Shown here in pieces: positions 36,339 to 46,395 of a DNA stretch of 64,000 nucleotides; the first letter of the stretch is position 1; each line of letters opens with the position of its first letter. Both the position numbers and the translations under genes were made by a program. The stretch comes from Alteromonas abrolhosensis (GTDB lineage Bacteria > Pseudomonadota > Gammaproteobacteria > Enterobacterales > Alteromonadaceae), in assembly GCF_001953635.1 (NCBI RefSeq), contig NZ_MEJH01000002.1, positions 248,001 through 312,000 on the forward strand, read 5' to 3'. Below the pieces are notes generated by a model. The model was not told the DNA's origin and searched no databases. It saw only the letters and a program-made list of their open reading frames with translations.

Positions 36339-37904
36339 ATGGCAGGGCAGGACGAACAAATTACTCAGGCATTAGAGGCGCAAGAAGAAGCCTTAGAAGC
36401 CATGGGTGAAGACGCAGGTTTGCCTGAAGAGGAGGCCGGTCCAAGACAGCTTTCTTTTAGCTTTGCGAAGCGCAATCAGGTATTGCTGGAAACCAATGAA
36501 ACCCCTGCGGTTTTATATTTTACAGAGAATACGCCGTTTGATGTATTCGCCGAAGTGCGACGTTTCTACGGCGAGCCCTTTGTACCGAAAACTATTCCTG
36601 CGAACGAATTTGAAAGCCTGCTTACCAGTGCGTTTCAGCGCGATAGCTCTGCGGCTAAACAGCTAATGGAAGACCTTGGCAACGAGAGTGATTTGTTCGC
36701 TCTTGCTGAAGACTTGCCTGACACTGAAGACCTGTTAGACAGTGAAGACGATGCGCCTATTATCAAGCTTATCAACGCCATGTTGGGCGAGGCGATTAAA
36801 GAAGGCGCGTCAGACATTCACATTGAAACCTTTGAAAACCAGCTTGTGGTTCGCTTCAGGGTAGACGGCGTATTACGCGAAATTTTGCGCCCGAATCGCA
36901 AACTTTCTTCCATGCTGGTATCGCGTATTAAAGTTATGGCGAAGTTAGATATCGCCGAGAAACGCGTGCCCCAGGATGGCCGTATTACATTGCGTATTGC
37001 TGGGCGAGCAGTAGATGTGCGTGTTTCGACCATGCCTTCAAGCCACGGCGAGCGTGTGGTATTGCGTCTACTGGATAAAAACAATGCGCGCTTAAATCTA
37101 GAAGATTTAGGCATGACGCTGCAAAACCGTAATCACTTTTCATCTCTTATTCGAAAACCTCACGGCATTATTTTGGTTACCGGCCCCACGGGCTCGGGTA
37201 AAAGTACCACCCTGTATGCAGGGTTAACCGAGATAAACTCGCGAGACAGAAACATCTTAACGGTTGAAGATCCTATCGAATTTGACCTTCCTGGTATTGG
37301 ACAAACGCAGGTTAACCCTCGCGTAGATATGACCTTCGCCCGCGGCCTTCGCGCTATTTTGCGTCAAGACCCCGATGTAGTCATGGTGGGTGAGATTCGT
37401 GATATAGAAACCGCGCAAATTGCTGTTCAAGCCAGTTTAACTGGTCACTTGGTACTTTCTACCCTGCATACCAATACGGCAGCGGGCGCGATTACCCGTT
37501 TAGAAGACATGGGCATTGAGCCATTTCTGTTGTCTTCGAGCTTATTGGCCGTATTGTCACAGCGACTCGTTCGTACCCTGTGCCCAGATTGCAAAAAGCC
37601 ACATACACCTGACGCCTCTGAGCTGGAAATACTTGGGCAGAATGCCACAAGCGACACCACTATCTTTAAGCCGCACGGCTGCGCCGCGTGTAACCAAACG
37701 GGATACCGCGGTCGTACCGGTATTCACGAGCTATTGTTGGTAGATGAAAAAGTGCGTGAAATGATGCACGAAGGTGTGGGTGAACAAGCCATTGAGCGCT
37801 ATATCAGAAAAACGACACCAAGTATTCGTGAAGACGGCTGTAGCAAAGTGCTTGCTGGTGCTACCTCACTTGAAGAAGTGCTTCGAGTTACGAGGGAAGA
37901 CTAA
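36339..37904 (+). CDS. gspE: Type II secretion ATPase GspE
   Basis: GspE powers pseudopilus assembly. The 521-residue protein has an N-terminal GspL-interacting domain (about 1-145, acidic). The RecA-like ATPase has Walker [12 protein letters not shown], the Asp box [21 protein letters not shown], Walker [17 protein letters not shown] and the His box [16 protein letters not shown]. The four-cysteine zinc motif is intact (CPDC and [12 protein letters not shown]). The ATG follows the gspD stop after 1 base, so translation is probably coupled. Confidence 0.98.
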   Translation: MAGQDEQITQALEAQEEALEAMGEDAGLPEEEAGPRQLSFSFAKRNQVLLETNETPAVLYFTENTPFDVFAEVRRFYGEPFVPKTIPANEFESLLTSAFQRDSSAAKQLMEDLGNESDLFALAEDLPDTEDLLDSEDDAPIIKLINAMLGEAIKEGASDIHIETFENQLVVRFRVDGVLREILRPNRKLSSMLVSRIKVMAKLDIAEKRVPQDGRITLRIAGRAVDVRVSTMPSSHGERVVLRLLDKNNARLNLEDLGMTLQNRNHFSSLIRKPHGIILVTGPTGSGKSTTLYAGLTEINSRDRNILTVEDPIEFDLPGIGQTQVNPRVDMTFARGLRAILRQDPDVVMVGEIRDIETAQIAVQASLTGHLVLSTLHTNTAAGAITRLEDMGIEPFLLSSSLLAVLSQRLVRTLCPDCKKPHTPDASELEILGQNATSDTTIFKPHGCAACNQTGYRGRTGIHELLLVDEKVREMMHEGVGEQAIERYIRKTTPSIREDGCSKVLAGATSLEEVLRVTRED

Positions 37905-39131
37905 ATGGCGGCATTCGCTTTTAAGGCGGTTAATGCCCGCGGTAAAAATACAAACGGTGTGCTTGAAGGCGATAATGCACGTCAGGTTCGTCAGCAGCTG
38001 CGTGAAAAAGGCTTAATTCCCTTAGAAGTAGAGCAGGTCGCAGAGCGCACACAAAGCGAAGGCAAAGGCCTGTCGTTTTCTTTATTCAAACCGCGAATTT
38101 CTGCATCAGATTTAGCGCTACTCACGCGTCAACTTGCTACCCTTGTCGAATCGGCCCTTCCTGTTGAAGAAGCATTACTTGCCGTAGCCGAACAGTGTGA
38201 AAAGCCTCGTCAGAAAAACATGATGATGGCGGTGCGCAGTAAAGTGGTGGAAGGTCATGGGCTTGCCGATGCTCTAGGGCAGTTCCCTAGTGTATTTGAC
38301 GAGCTGTACCGCGCAATGGTCGCGGCAGGGGAAAAATCGGGCCACCTTGATACCGTGCTGAATCGCCTTGCAGACTACACTGAACGCAGGCAACAAACCC
38401 GTAGCCAAATCACGCAAGCAATGATTTATCCATCGCTAATGCTATTTTTTGCAATGGGTATCGTGTTGCTGCTGTTGACCGTAGTAGTGCCAAAGATAGT
38501 TGGGCAGTTCGATCACATGGGGCAAGACCTTCCTGCCATTACCCAATTTCTTATATCCGTAAGCACGTGGCTGCAAAATTACGGCCTGTTCATGCTTATT
38601 GGTATTGGTGTGCTCATTGTCATTATTCAGCGTGTGTTACAACAAAAGCACATGAAGCTGCGCTACCACAGAGCGCTTCTAACCCTACCATTAATTGGCC
38701 GGGTATCTCGCGGTCTTAATACCGCGCGTTTTGCTCGCACCTTAAGTATTCTGAGCGCCAGCGCAGTACCCTTGCTTGAAGCCATGCGTATATCGGGTGA
38801 CGTACTGGAAAATCAACATATTAAGAACCAAGTAGCTGAAGCAGCCATTAACGTTAAAGAAGGCAGCAGCTTACGGGCAGCGTTGGATAACACGAAAATG
38901 TTTCCACCAATGATGATGCATATGATTGCGTCCGGTGAAAAGTCGGGGGAGCTACAGCAAATGCTATCCCGAGCAGCAGATAATCAAGATAGGGAATTTG
39001 AAGCGCTTATTGGTGTCTCACTTAAGGTATTTGAACCCTTACTTATTGTATCGATGGCGGGCATTGTTCTGTTTATCGTTATGGCAATATTGCAACCAAT
39101 TTTAGCATTGAACAACATGGTGAATATTTAA
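37905..39131 (+). CDS. gspF: Type II secretion inner-membrane protein GspF
   Basis: GspF is the polytopic platform protein. The 408-residue protein has a cytoplasmic N-terminal domain, then two T2SSF repeats. Repeat 1 contains LLTRQLATLVESALPVEEAL and AAGEKSGHLDTVLNRLADYTE. Repeat 2 contains ARTLSILSASAVPLLEAMRIS and ASGEKSGELQQMLSRAADNQD. Three membrane segments lie at about 175-195, 225-245 and 375-400. The start codon directly follows the gspE stop, and the last base overlaps gspG. Confidence 0.98.
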   Translation: MAAFAFKAVNARGKNTNGVLEGDNARQVRQQLREKGLIPLEVEQVAERTQSEGKGLSFSLFKPRISASDLALLTRQLATLVESALPVEEALLAVAEQCEKPRQKNMMMAVRSKVVEGHGLADALGQFPSVFDELYRAMVAAGEKSGHLDTVLNRLADYTERRQQTRSQITQAMIYPSLMLFFAMGIVLLLLTVVVPKIVGQFDHMGQDLPAITQFLISVSTWLQNYGLFMLIGIGVLIVIIQRVLQQKHMKLRYHRALLTLPLIGRVSRGLNTARFARTLSILSASAVPLLEAMRISGDVLENQHIKNQVAEAAINVKEGSSLRAALDNTKMFPPMMMHMIASGEKSGELQQMLSRAADNQDREFEALIGVSLKVFEPLLIVSMAGIVLFIVMAILQPILALNNMVNI

Positions 39132-39568
39132 TGAAAACACTTAATCGCAGTTCTGGTTTCAGTTTGATTGAAGTCATGGTCGTACTTCTAATCATCGGTA
39201 TTATGGCGTCTATGGTGGCTCCGCAAATCTTGGGCAACCAAGAAGAAGCGCAGCTTAAAAAAGCCGCTGTGGACATTCAGCAAATGGAAAGTGCACTTGA
39301 GATGTACAAGCTACGCAACAATCGCTTTCCGACCACAGAGCAGGGGCTAGAGGCGCTAGTTACCGCTCCAACCATTGACCCTATTCCACGTAACTACCCT
39401 GAAGGGGGATTTATTAAGCGTCTACCTGAAGATCCGTGGGGCAACCCATATTCATTAATCAGCCCGGGAGAGCTTGGCGTGGTTGATATTTTCTCTAATG
39501 GCCCAGACGGTGAGCCGGGTACTGATGATGACATCGGTAACTGGAACATTAACGAATATCTGAACTAG
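39131..39568 (+). CDS. gspG: Major pseudopilin GspG
   Basis: The 145-residue protein has the prepilin signal SSGFSLIEVMVVLLIIGIMASMVAPQ, cut after the glycine and carrying Glu5 of the mature protein. The globular part follows GspG: LEMYKLRNNRFPTTEQGLEALV, GGFIKRLPEDPWGNPY and a calcium-binding DGEPGTDDDIGNW near the end. It builds the pseudopilus after cleavage by a prepilin peptidase encoded elsewhere. It overlaps gspF by 1 base. Confidence 0.98.
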   Translation: MKTLNRSSGFSLIEVMVVLLIIGIMASMVAPQILGNQEEAQLKKAAVDIQQMESALEMYKLRNNRFPTTEQGLEALVTAPTIDPIPRNYPEGGFIKRLPEDPWGNPYSLISPGELGVVDIFSNGPDGEPGTDDDIGNWNINEYLN

Positions 39569-39573
39569 TCTTT

Positions 39574-40200
39574 ATGCGCTACAGCGGCAGTACAACGTTT
39601 AAAAAAGCAGGCTTCACCCTTTTAGAAGTCATGCTAGTACTGCTGCTTATGGGCCTAGCGGCCGGTTACGTTATGTTCAACGCCTTTGGCGCAAGTAAAT
39701 CAGACCTGCTAAAAACCCAAGCGCAACGCCTGCAGGTGATAGTTGATATGGCCAGCGACTTTGCGGTGTTAAATCAACAACAGCTTGGTGTGCGTTTTGA
39801 GGACGACAAAAACGAATACTATTTTGTTTATTTAGATGACGATGATGAGTGGCAGCGTATTGAAGGCGAAAAAACCTACGAACCTTATACGTTGCCTGAG
39901 CCTTTTACTTTCACCCTAAATTTAGACGACTTACCATGGGACGTTGAAGACAGACTCTTTGATAGAGAACTATTCGATGAAAATCTTAGCGTTTCTGATG
40001 AAGGGGTTGAAATAGGAAACGAAGAAGAGAAAAAGCTGCCGCCACCTCAAGTGCTCATTATGTCGAGCGGTGAGATTACCCCTTTTACGTTATCGTTTAA
40101 TTACGAAGGTGACGACGGCGACGCCCCTGTTTACTACAGCCTGCAAAACCAAGATCTTCCGCCTTTAGTGCTTGAAGGGCCCTTGGAGAGACCACTATGA
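39574..40200 (+). CDS. gspH: Minor pseudopilin GspH
   Basis: The 208-residue minor pseudopilin has the cleavage/assembly motif KAGFTLLEVMLVLLLMGLAAG near residue 14, with Glu5. The rest is very acidic, with an insert of many Asp/Glu (for example DDDDEWQRIEGE, DVEDRLFDRELFDENLSVSDEG). That makes it longer and more acidic than many GspH proteins. The gene starts 5 bases after gspG and overlaps gspI by 4 bases. Function at the pseudopilus tip is inferred from family. Confidence 0.93.
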   Translation: MRYSGSTTFKKAGFTLLEVMLVLLLMGLAAGYVMFNAFGASKSDLLKTQAQRLQVIVDMASDFAVLNQQQLGVRFEDDKNEYYFVYLDDDDEWQRIEGEKTYEPYTLPEPFTFTLNLDDLPWDVEDRLFDRELFDENLSVSDEGVEIGNEEEKKLPPPQVLIMSSGEITPFTLSFNYEGDDGDAPVYYSLQNQDLPPLVLEGPLERPL

Positions 40201-40625
40201 GTGCCCCAACTGTTAAAGCTTCAGCAAAGAAGGTGAGAGCGAAAACCCCACGTCAGCAAAGCGGTTTAACGCTACTTGAAGTAATGGTCGCACTACTTAT
40301 TTTCGCACTGACAGGTACCGCGGTGCTCAAAGCTGCAGGCGAGCATTTATCGAGTGTTGGGCAGATAGAATCTGTCACCTTCGCCAATTGGGTGGCAAGC
40401 AATCGTTTAAACCAGCTTCAGTTAGATACCACATGGCCACCTAAAAACAATTTGAAAGGTACCATGGAAATGGCCGATCGCACTTGGTACTGGCAGCAAA
40501 CGGTGACCAAAACCAACGACAATGATTTGCGTGCGGTAACCGTTTCGGTAGGTGAAGATGAAAGCTACAGCAGCTCAGTAACGTCGGTAACCACCTTCGT
40601 CGCTAAGCCAACGGCGAGAAATTAG
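40197..40625 (+). CDS. gspI: Minor pseudopilin GspI
   Basis: The 142-residue protein begins with a basic leader (KASAKKVRAKTPRQQSG) longer than usual, then the pilin motif LTLLEVMVALLIFALTGTAVLKAAGEH. It continues with VTFANWVASNRLNQLQLD and WYWQQTVTKT, the GspI core. Together with GspJ and GspK it forms the pseudopilus tip. It overlaps gspH by 4 bases. Confidence 0.95.
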   Translation: MSAPTVKASAKKVRAKTPRQQSGLTLLEVMVALLIFALTGTAVLKAAGEHLSSVGQIESVTFANWVASNRLNQLQLDTTWPPKNNLKGTMEMADRTWYWQQTVTKTNDNDLRAVTVSVGEDESYSSSVTSVTTFVAKPTARN

Positions 40626-40626
40626 T

Positions 40627-41253
40627 ATGCAGCGCGGGTTTACGCTTATTGAAATACTGATTGCCATGGCCATATTCACCCTTATTGGGCTGGCGTCAAC
40701 CGGCTTACTTACCACAGTTATCGACAGCAACGATATTTCTGAAGAGCGTTTCTCCAAGCTCCAATTATTACAACGTGCCATGATCACCATTGAACGAGAC
40801 CTACAACAAGCTGTGCCTCGCGCAGCAAGGGTTAATGGAGAAAAACAAGACGTGGTCATGGTAGGCGGTGAAACCGAAGACAGTGACGACGATGGAATTG
40901 GCTTTGTACGCGGAGGCTGGCACAACCCTCAATTGATGTTGCCACGAAGTACCTTGCAATTTGTTGCGTATCGATTACGTGAGAACAAGCTAGAGCGCCT
41001 TTACAGCAACTATGTAGATAACGTTATCGGCTACGAGCCAAAAGTACGTGTTCTGCTAGAAAACGTAGAGAGCTTAAAAATTGAATTTCTTGCTACCACC
41101 AACAGCAATTCATTGGATGAAGACGAAGATATGTCTTGGAGCGAGAGCTACAAAGGTGCTGCACTTCCGCGCGCTGTTGCCATTGAGTTTGTAAGCAAAG
41201 ATTTCGGGAAAATTCGCAGAGAATTCACCTTAACTACAGGTGAATCGTCATGA
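40627..41253 (+). CDS. gspJ: Minor pseudopilin GspJ
   Basis: The 208-residue protein has the short leader MQRG followed by the pilin motif FTLIEILIAMAIFTLIGLAS. The body includes FSKLQLLQRAMITIERDLQQAVPRAAR and DDDGIGFVRGGWHNPQLMLPRSTLQFVAYRL, as in GspJ. It forms the tip complex with GspI and GspK. It starts 1 base after gspI and overlaps gspK by 4 bases. Confidence 0.95.
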   Translation: MQRGFTLIEILIAMAIFTLIGLASTGLLTTVIDSNDISEERFSKLQLLQRAMITIERDLQQAVPRAARVNGEKQDVVMVGGETEDSDDDGIGFVRGGWHNPQLMLPRSTLQFVAYRLRENKLERLYSNYVDNVIGYEPKVRVLLENVESLKIEFLATTNSNSLDEDEDMSWSESYKGAALPRAVAIEFVSKDFGKIRREFTLTTGESS

Positions 41254-42296
41254 CAATAAAAAATACTCAGCGCAAGACGATTACACCTCCTGCTAAGCAG
41301 CAAGGCGTGGCATTAATGATTGTGCTCATGATAGTAGCTTTGGTAGCGGTATTAGCCACAGAGATGGGTACCCGCTTACAGCTTCAGGTGCAGCGCACCA
41401 TGAACTTAAAAGACAACAATCAGGCTTATTGGTATGCGATGGGAGCCGAGGCATTCGCTCGAAAATCTATACAGTCTTTAATAGAAGAGAGCCCGGACGT
41501 TATCTCCATTGATCAGGCTTGGGCGCAGGAATTCAGCTATCCGTTAGAAAACGGTGGCTTAACCGCTAACTTAGAAGACTTACAAGCCTGCTTTAACTTG
41601 AACGCTATTACATCAGGTAGCGCATCGGGCGCAGGCAATACAGGCGGTTCAGGCAACATAGGGGCGAGCAATACTACAGAAGCCATGGACGCTTTTCATA
41701 CTATGTTGTTATCACTCAGTGTTGATGGGCTAGACAACTACACCGCAGATACCTTACGGGACAGTTTAGCCGATTGGGTAGACGAAGATGACAGAATGCG
41801 CCCCTACGGTGCAGAAGACAGTGAATACGAGTCCAGAGAATTTCCTTATCTTGCGGCTAACGGACCACTGGCATCAAAAAGTGAATTGCGTATTATTAAC
41901 GGTGTATCACCACAGTGGCTAGGCGCATTAATGCCTTTAGTTTGTGTGATCCCGGATTACGACGAGTTGAAAATTAACGTCAACACATTAGAACAAGAAG
42001 ATGCACCATTGCTTGCAGGCCTAACGGGCTTAGACATTCAGCAGGCCACAAGTTTGATTAGCAGTCGCCCGCAAAACGGCTGGGACGAAATCAATGATTT
42101 TTTAAGCGAGCCCTCTATTCAAGCGCTTAACTTAACAAGTACTCGACAAGATTGGTTTGCGGTAAAAACTGAATATTTTATGTTGCACACAAAAACACAG
42201 TACAACAAAGCAACTTTTAAGCTTTCCACCGTGTTTCACGTTAATGCCGATACCGGCGTTAGTATTGTGAATCGCGAGTTTGGGGGAACCTATTGA
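41250..42296 (+). CDS. gspK: Minor pseudopilin GspK
   Basis: The 348-residue protein is the large minor pseudopilin. The motif QQGVALMIVLMIVALVAVLATEM has no Glu5, which is normal for GspK. AYWYAMGAEAFARKSI, FNLNAI, DSLADWVDEDDRMRPYGAEDSEYESREFPYLAANGPLAS and an alpha domain with helix-hairpin-helix-like segments (about 230-300) follow. A Gly/Ser-rich loop (about 125-145) interrupts the N-terminal part. It overlaps both neighbours by 4 bases. Confidence 0.95.
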   Translation: MTIKNTQRKTITPPAKQQGVALMIVLMIVALVAVLATEMGTRLQLQVQRTMNLKDNNQAYWYAMGAEAFARKSIQSLIEESPDVISIDQAWAQEFSYPLENGGLTANLEDLQACFNLNAITSGSASGAGNTGGSGNIGASNTTEAMDAFHTMLLSLSVDGLDNYTADTLRDSLADWVDEDDRMRPYGAEDSEYESREFPYLAANGPLASKSELRIINGVSPQWLGALMPLVCVIPDYDELKINVNTLEQEDAPLLAGLTGLDIQQATSLISSRPQNGWDEINDFLSEPSIQALNLTSTRQDWFAVKTEYFMLHTKTQYNKATFKLSTVFHVNADTGVSIVNREFGGTY

Positions 42297-43495
42297 TGGA
42301 ACAACTTTTGGTGCGTTTAGGCGCCAACCATACAGATCCAATTAGCTGGCTCGTTTATTCGCGAACAGAAGATGAAATCATTGCATCAGGTGAACTGCCT
42401 AATGCCGACGCCTTATCGTCGCTTACTGAGCGCGCAGGCCAACGTAGCGTCATTGCGTTAGCGCCCAGCAGCGAAATTTTACTAAAATGGGTTGAGCTGC
42501 CGCCTAAAGCCGGCCGCAAAATCATTTCTGCCATTCCATTTATGCTAGAAGACGAGCTTGCTACCGACATCAGCCAGCAGTTTTTTGCTATTGGACCAAG
42601 ACGGGGAGATGAACAGGCCGTTGCAGTTGTTAGCCATGAAAAAATGGAGTTGTGGCAATCTTGGTTAAGCGCTGCAGGGTTATTCTGCGACACCATTATT
42701 CCTGATGTACTCGCAGTACCAGTCACCGAAAACGGTTGGTCAGTGCTTACGTTAGGTGAACAGCTTCTCGTTCGCCAAGACACCTTCAAAGGGGTGCAGG
42801 GCGAGTTGACATGGTTACTGCCAACCCTTGTTCATTTTACGGCACAGCAGGAAAACCCGGTTACTATTACCAACTATGCGGGTATCGATTTAAGCAGTTT
42901 GCCGAACATTGAAGAAGCACAGGCTCCGCTGGAATTGCCCATGCAGGTATTAGCAAAGGAGGCTCTACAAAGCAACTTTAACCTGTGCCAAGGCGAGTAC
43001 AAAGTAAAACGCAAACGCAGCGGAGTACTGAATCAATGGCGCGTTGCAGCAGTATTAGCCGTGCTGGCGTTATGCACCAGTCTTATCGACAAAGGCGTTT
43101 CCCTTTACCAACTGAAAGCGCAAAATCAAGCCCTAAGCAGCGAAATCAATTCTGCAGTAAAGGCTGGCTTTCCCAATATCGGTGCCTATCGCAACGTGCG
43201 TTTAAAGCTACAAAGCGAACTTGCCAAGCTTGAGCAAGGCGGCGGTAGTGCCTCTATGCTCATAATGCTAGATCAACTCGCTCCGGCTTTCTCAGCGACC
43301 GATGTGAAACCACAAACACTGCGCTTTGATTCCACCCGCACCGAAATTCGTATTCAAGCGCTGGGCAAGAACTTTGAAGCGCTAGAACAGTTTAAGCGCA
43401 CGGCGGAAGGCGCTGGTTTTGTGGTTGAACAGGGAGCCATTAATAACCGTGATAACGGTGTTGTGGGTACAGTGTCAGTAAGGAGTACCTCATGA
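42293..43495 (+). CDS. gspL: Type II secretion protein GspL
   Basis: GspL recruits GspE to the membrane. The 400-residue protein has a cytoplasmic actin-like domain (about 1-235; RSVIALAPSSEILLKWVELPPKAGRKIISAIPFMLEDELATDI is typical). One TM follows at about 248-266 (WRVAAVLAVLALCTSLID). A periplasmic ferredoxin-like domain ends the protein (about 290-400). It overlaps gspK and gspM by 4 bases each. Confidence 0.95.
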   Translation: MMEQLLVRLGANHTDPISWLVYSRTEDEIIASGELPNADALSSLTERAGQRSVIALAPSSEILLKWVELPPKAGRKIISAIPFMLEDELATDISQQFFAIGPRRGDEQAVAVVSHEKMELWQSWLSAAGLFCDTIIPDVLAVPVTENGWSVLTLGEQLLVRQDTFKGVQGELTWLLPTLVHFTAQQENPVTITNYAGIDLSSLPNIEEAQAPLELPMQVLAKEALQSNFNLCQGEYKVKRKRSGVLNQWRVAAVLAVLALCTSLIDKGVSLYQLKAQNQALSSEINSAVKAGFPNIGAYRNVRLKLQSELAKLEQGGGSASMLIMLDQLAPAFSATDVKPQTLRFDSTRTEIRIQALGKNFEALEQFKRTAEGAGFVVEQGAINNRDNGVVGTVSVRSTS

Positions 43496-43971
43496 ATGCA
43501 CTTTTAGAAAAGTACAAAGCGCTCACCGAGCGAGAGCAAAAGCTCGTGTTAGTGTCTGCTGTGTTGATGGTCATTGCGCTGTTTTATTTTGCCGTTTGGT
43601 CGCCGCTTAACGCTGCATTAGACAAACAAAAACAGCTTCTCGACAACCAGCAATCTTTGTTGGTATGGGTAAAAGACAGTGCAGCAAGAGCACAGCAATT
43701 ACGCCGTAGTAGCGGAAGTAAGCGCACATTCTCAGGCTCTCTACCACAAGCGGTAAACCGCACTACAGCTCAATATGATATCGCTATTTCCCGCATGCAG
43801 CCGCAGGGCGACGAGCTTCAAGTGTGGGTTGATCAGGCGCCGTTTAACAGCGTTTTAGAATGGCTAAAAGCCATGGAAAACATGGGCGTAATTATTCTTC
43901 AAGCCGATATTGCCGAGGCAGATGCGCCAGGCTATATCAAAATTCGCCGACTACAATTAGGTAAAGCATGA
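43492..43971 (+). CDS. gspM: Type II secretion protein GspM
   Basis: The 159-residue protein has a short cytoplasmic start (LLEKYKALTEREQKLVLVSAVL), one TM (about 18-38) and a periplasmic ferredoxin-like domain ending in LEWLKAMENMGVIILQADIAEADAPGYIKIRRLQLGKA. It pairs with GspL in the inner membrane. It overlaps gspL and gspN by 4 bases each. Confidence 0.95.
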   Translation: MNALLEKYKALTEREQKLVLVSAVLMVIALFYFAVWSPLNAALDKQKQLLDNQQSLLVWVKDSAARAQQLRRSSGSKRTFSGSLPQAVNRTTAQYDIAISRMQPQGDELQVWVDQAPFNSVLEWLKAMENMGVIILQADIAEADAPGYIKIRRLQLGKA

Positions 43972-44723
43972 AGTCGAAAGTTAGTTGGATTATAGGGGGC
44001 ATAATTGCCTTCTTGTTGTTTGCCATTGCTTACATGCCTGCTGTTCACGTTATAGGGCGCTTGGCATTACCGAATAATGTGGCAGTAAGTGGTGTTAGCG
44101 GTACCTTGTTCTCAGGCAAAGCGCAGACCGTGGTGGTCAATAGTCTGCCAATTAACAATGTTAAATGGGAACTTAGCCCCTTACACCTGTTGCTAGGTAA
44201 AATAAAGGTCGACCTGAAGGCAGGTAACATCCGCGATAAAAACGATATAGCGTTTGAGGGGCCAATTACTACGGGGCTTTTCAGTCAAGAGACGGTAAAT
44301 ACCGAAAACTTTACCTTGTATTTGCCGGTAGATCGCGTGCTTGCTCAAGTTCGCCTACCGCTGCCAGTAAACGCTGGTGGGCGCTTTAAAGTATCGCTAA
44401 ATGATTTAACGTTTGGCCCAACGTGTCAGTCGCTAAACGGTACCGGAGACTGGTTAAACGCCACCGTAGCAGGAACTCAGGGACCTATAGATTTTGGTAC
44501 ATATTCTGCGAAGCTCCGTTGCGAAGGCGATGACATCGGTATATTGGTGAATGAGCCAAATTTACTGAGTCTGTCTATGGACGCGGTTGTGCCTACGACG
44601 ATGAAAAATATTCGCGTAAGTGGTAAATTTAAGCCTGACGATAGCCTGCCGCAAGAAGTCCATCAAGCTGCACGCCTGTTTGGCACACCTGACAATAGCG
44701 GCTATATTGCTATTAAAATCTAA
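43968..44723 (+). CDS. gspN: Type II secretion protein GspN
   Basis: The 251-residue protein has one N-terminal TM (WIIGGIIAFLLFAIAYMPAV) and a periplasmic part with VAVSGVSGTLFSGKAQTVVVNSLPINNVKWELSPLHLLLGKIKVDLKAG, the GspN (T2SSN) pattern. It is not universal in type II systems and its role is poorly defined. It closes the operon. gspO is absent, as is common in Alteromonas-type genomes where the pil peptidase serves. Confidence 0.92.
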   Translation: MKSKVSWIIGGIIAFLLFAIAYMPAVHVIGRLALPNNVAVSGVSGTLFSGKAQTVVVNSLPINNVKWELSPLHLLLGKIKVDLKAGNIRDKNDIAFEGPITTGLFSQETVNTENFTLYLPVDRVLAQVRLPLPVNAGGRFKVSLNDLTFGPTCQSLNGTGDWLNATVAGTQGPIDFGTYSAKLRCEGDDIGILVNEPNLLSLSMDAVVPTTMKNIRVSGKFKPDDSLPQEVHQAARLFGTPDNSGYIAIKI

Positions 44724-44826
44724 CGCGCTACGCAAAGCGCAGATAGTTTAAAATATCTAGGTCACAAACGTACTTAATGCTTGTGACTAAAGGACTGGAA
44801 ATACTTTTTAACAAAGGATTGTAATC

Positions 44827-46260
44827 ATGAACAAACCTCTTCTAGCTGGCGCGGGCGTAACTTTGGTTGCACTTGGCGTTGCTCCTTATTTTATTGGTAC
44901 TAGCGTCCACGAAAATGTTAACGCCGCCGTAAACGAAATTAACCAACAAGCCGTTTATTCGGCCGAGGTACTCTCGTATGACAAAGGCTGGTTTTCGACA
45001 ACAGCAGAAATCAAACTTGCTTTCGATTTTCAAGCACTAGTCAATGCACAGAATGTTGACCCCGCTGATATACCAATGGAAGAAAACCCTAGCCTAACCG
45101 CTACGCTAGTAGCTCATCACGGCCCAGTGTACTTTGGCGATGGCTTAGGATTAGGCCGCGTTCACTATACGGTGTCTATTGATGGTGATGAGTTAAGAGA
45201 ATACGTTCAGTGGGATGGCCAACAGCCAATTTATCGCAACGAAGGCGTGGTTGGTTTGTTTGGTGGACTAAGCTACGCAGACGTTATTCCAGCGCTTAGC
45301 GCAACGGCCGAAGAAGAAGGGTTCACGCTGCTTTTCTCTGGTTATTCGGGTAAAGCTGAGCCTGATGGTGACCAAACTTTTTATATGTCATCGGGTGAAT
45401 CGCTAAGCATAAGTGCAGATGAATTTTCCATAGAGATGAAAAATCTGTCTATGGATATGAGCTATGATGGCGATATGGTAGCGGCGTTCAAGGGTGACTT
45501 ATTTGAATCGCAAGGTAAGGCGCGTATAGAAAGCATAGAAATATCTAACATTGAGCCCGGTGCGGCAGTTAAAATAGAGAACCTAGCTTTTGCTACCGAC
45601 GTCAAAATTAACGAAGACAACCACACCGCCAATATCTACGTTGAATACGCTGTCGACAAAGCTGTGGGCCCTGAACTTGATGCTACAGACATGGTGTTAG
45701 GTGTAGCCATCAATAACTTAGATATCGACTTCATTAAGGCCTATCAAGACTTTAGTAACAATTCATTATTAGTGCCTTCTGAAGAAGTGCCAGCCAAAAT
45801 GATGGAGTTCGTTGAAGCTAACTTGCTAACACAGCTTAAAGCTGAGCCAGAGATTAATATAACGAAGCTGAAAGCAACGTTGCCTGAAGGGTCGTTTAAC
45901 GCTTACGCAAATACGAAACTAGTGGGTATAGATGCACTTCCCGGTACGTTGGAAGACGCCGCTTATTGGGTCACGCATTTGCTGGCTGATGCACAAATCA
46001 CCGCCGATAAAGCCCTTGCACAGAGTATGGCATCTGGCTATATGATGGGCCAACTCATGGCGACGCCACACGCGCAAAATATGACGGCAGAAGAGATTCA
46101 AGCTGCGGTAGAACAACAGACACCGATGATGCTAAGTACCTTTGCTCAGCAAGGTTTGATAAAAGAAACAGAGAAAGGCTACGAAACTAAGCTCGAGCTA
46201 AAAGATGGCAAAGCCAGTGTAAACGGTACGCCTATTCCGCTGCCTTTTGCCCCTCAATAA
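44827..46260 (+). CDS. YdgA family protein (DUF945)
   Basis: The 477-residue protein begins NKPLLAGAGVTLVALGVAPYFIGTSVHENVNAAVNEINQQAVYSAEVLSYDKGWFSTTAEI. That is a membrane anchor or signal followed by the DUF945 start as in E. coli YdgA. The long middle part alternates beta strands (LTATLVAHHGPVYFGDGLGLG is characteristic) and an Ala/Gln-rich helical part lies near 370-440. Function is unknown; the location is inner membrane/periplasm. It lies 103 bp after gspN and probably has its own promoter. Shine-Dalgarno aaagga precedes the ATG. Confidence 0.88.
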   Translation: MNKPLLAGAGVTLVALGVAPYFIGTSVHENVNAAVNEINQQAVYSAEVLSYDKGWFSTTAEIKLAFDFQALVNAQNVDPADIPMEENPSLTATLVAHHGPVYFGDGLGLGRVHYTVSIDGDELREYVQWDGQQPIYRNEGVVGLFGGLSYADVIPALSATAEEEGFTLLFSGYSGKAEPDGDQTFYMSSGESLSISADEFSIEMKNLSMDMSYDGDMVAAFKGDLFESQGKARIESIEISNIEPGAAVKIENLAFATDVKINEDNHTANIYVEYAVDKAVGPELDATDMVLGVAINNLDIDFIKAYQDFSNNSLLVPSEEVPAKMMEFVEANLLTQLKAEPEINITKLKATLPEGSFNAYANTKLVGIDALPGTLEDAAYWVTHLLADAQITADKALAQSMASGYMMGQLMATPHAQNMTAEEIQAAVEQQTPMMLSTFAQQGLIKETEKGYETKLELKDGKASVNGTPIPLPFAPQ

Positions 46261-46395
46261 TTGTCAGTGCAAGCGAGAAAAGCGTAAACCTAGCATCGCA
46301 AACGCTTTACGCCAATCCTAGGCGCGCCAAATCTTATTTTTGGTCATCCATGATTGAAAATATTGGGCATGGTTGAAGATGCAGAGCGTAATTGA

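Noticed and set aside
42355..42789. 144-codon minus-strand frame inside gspL
   Set aside because: It is antisense to the conserved GspL cytoplasmic domain in an unbroken operon.
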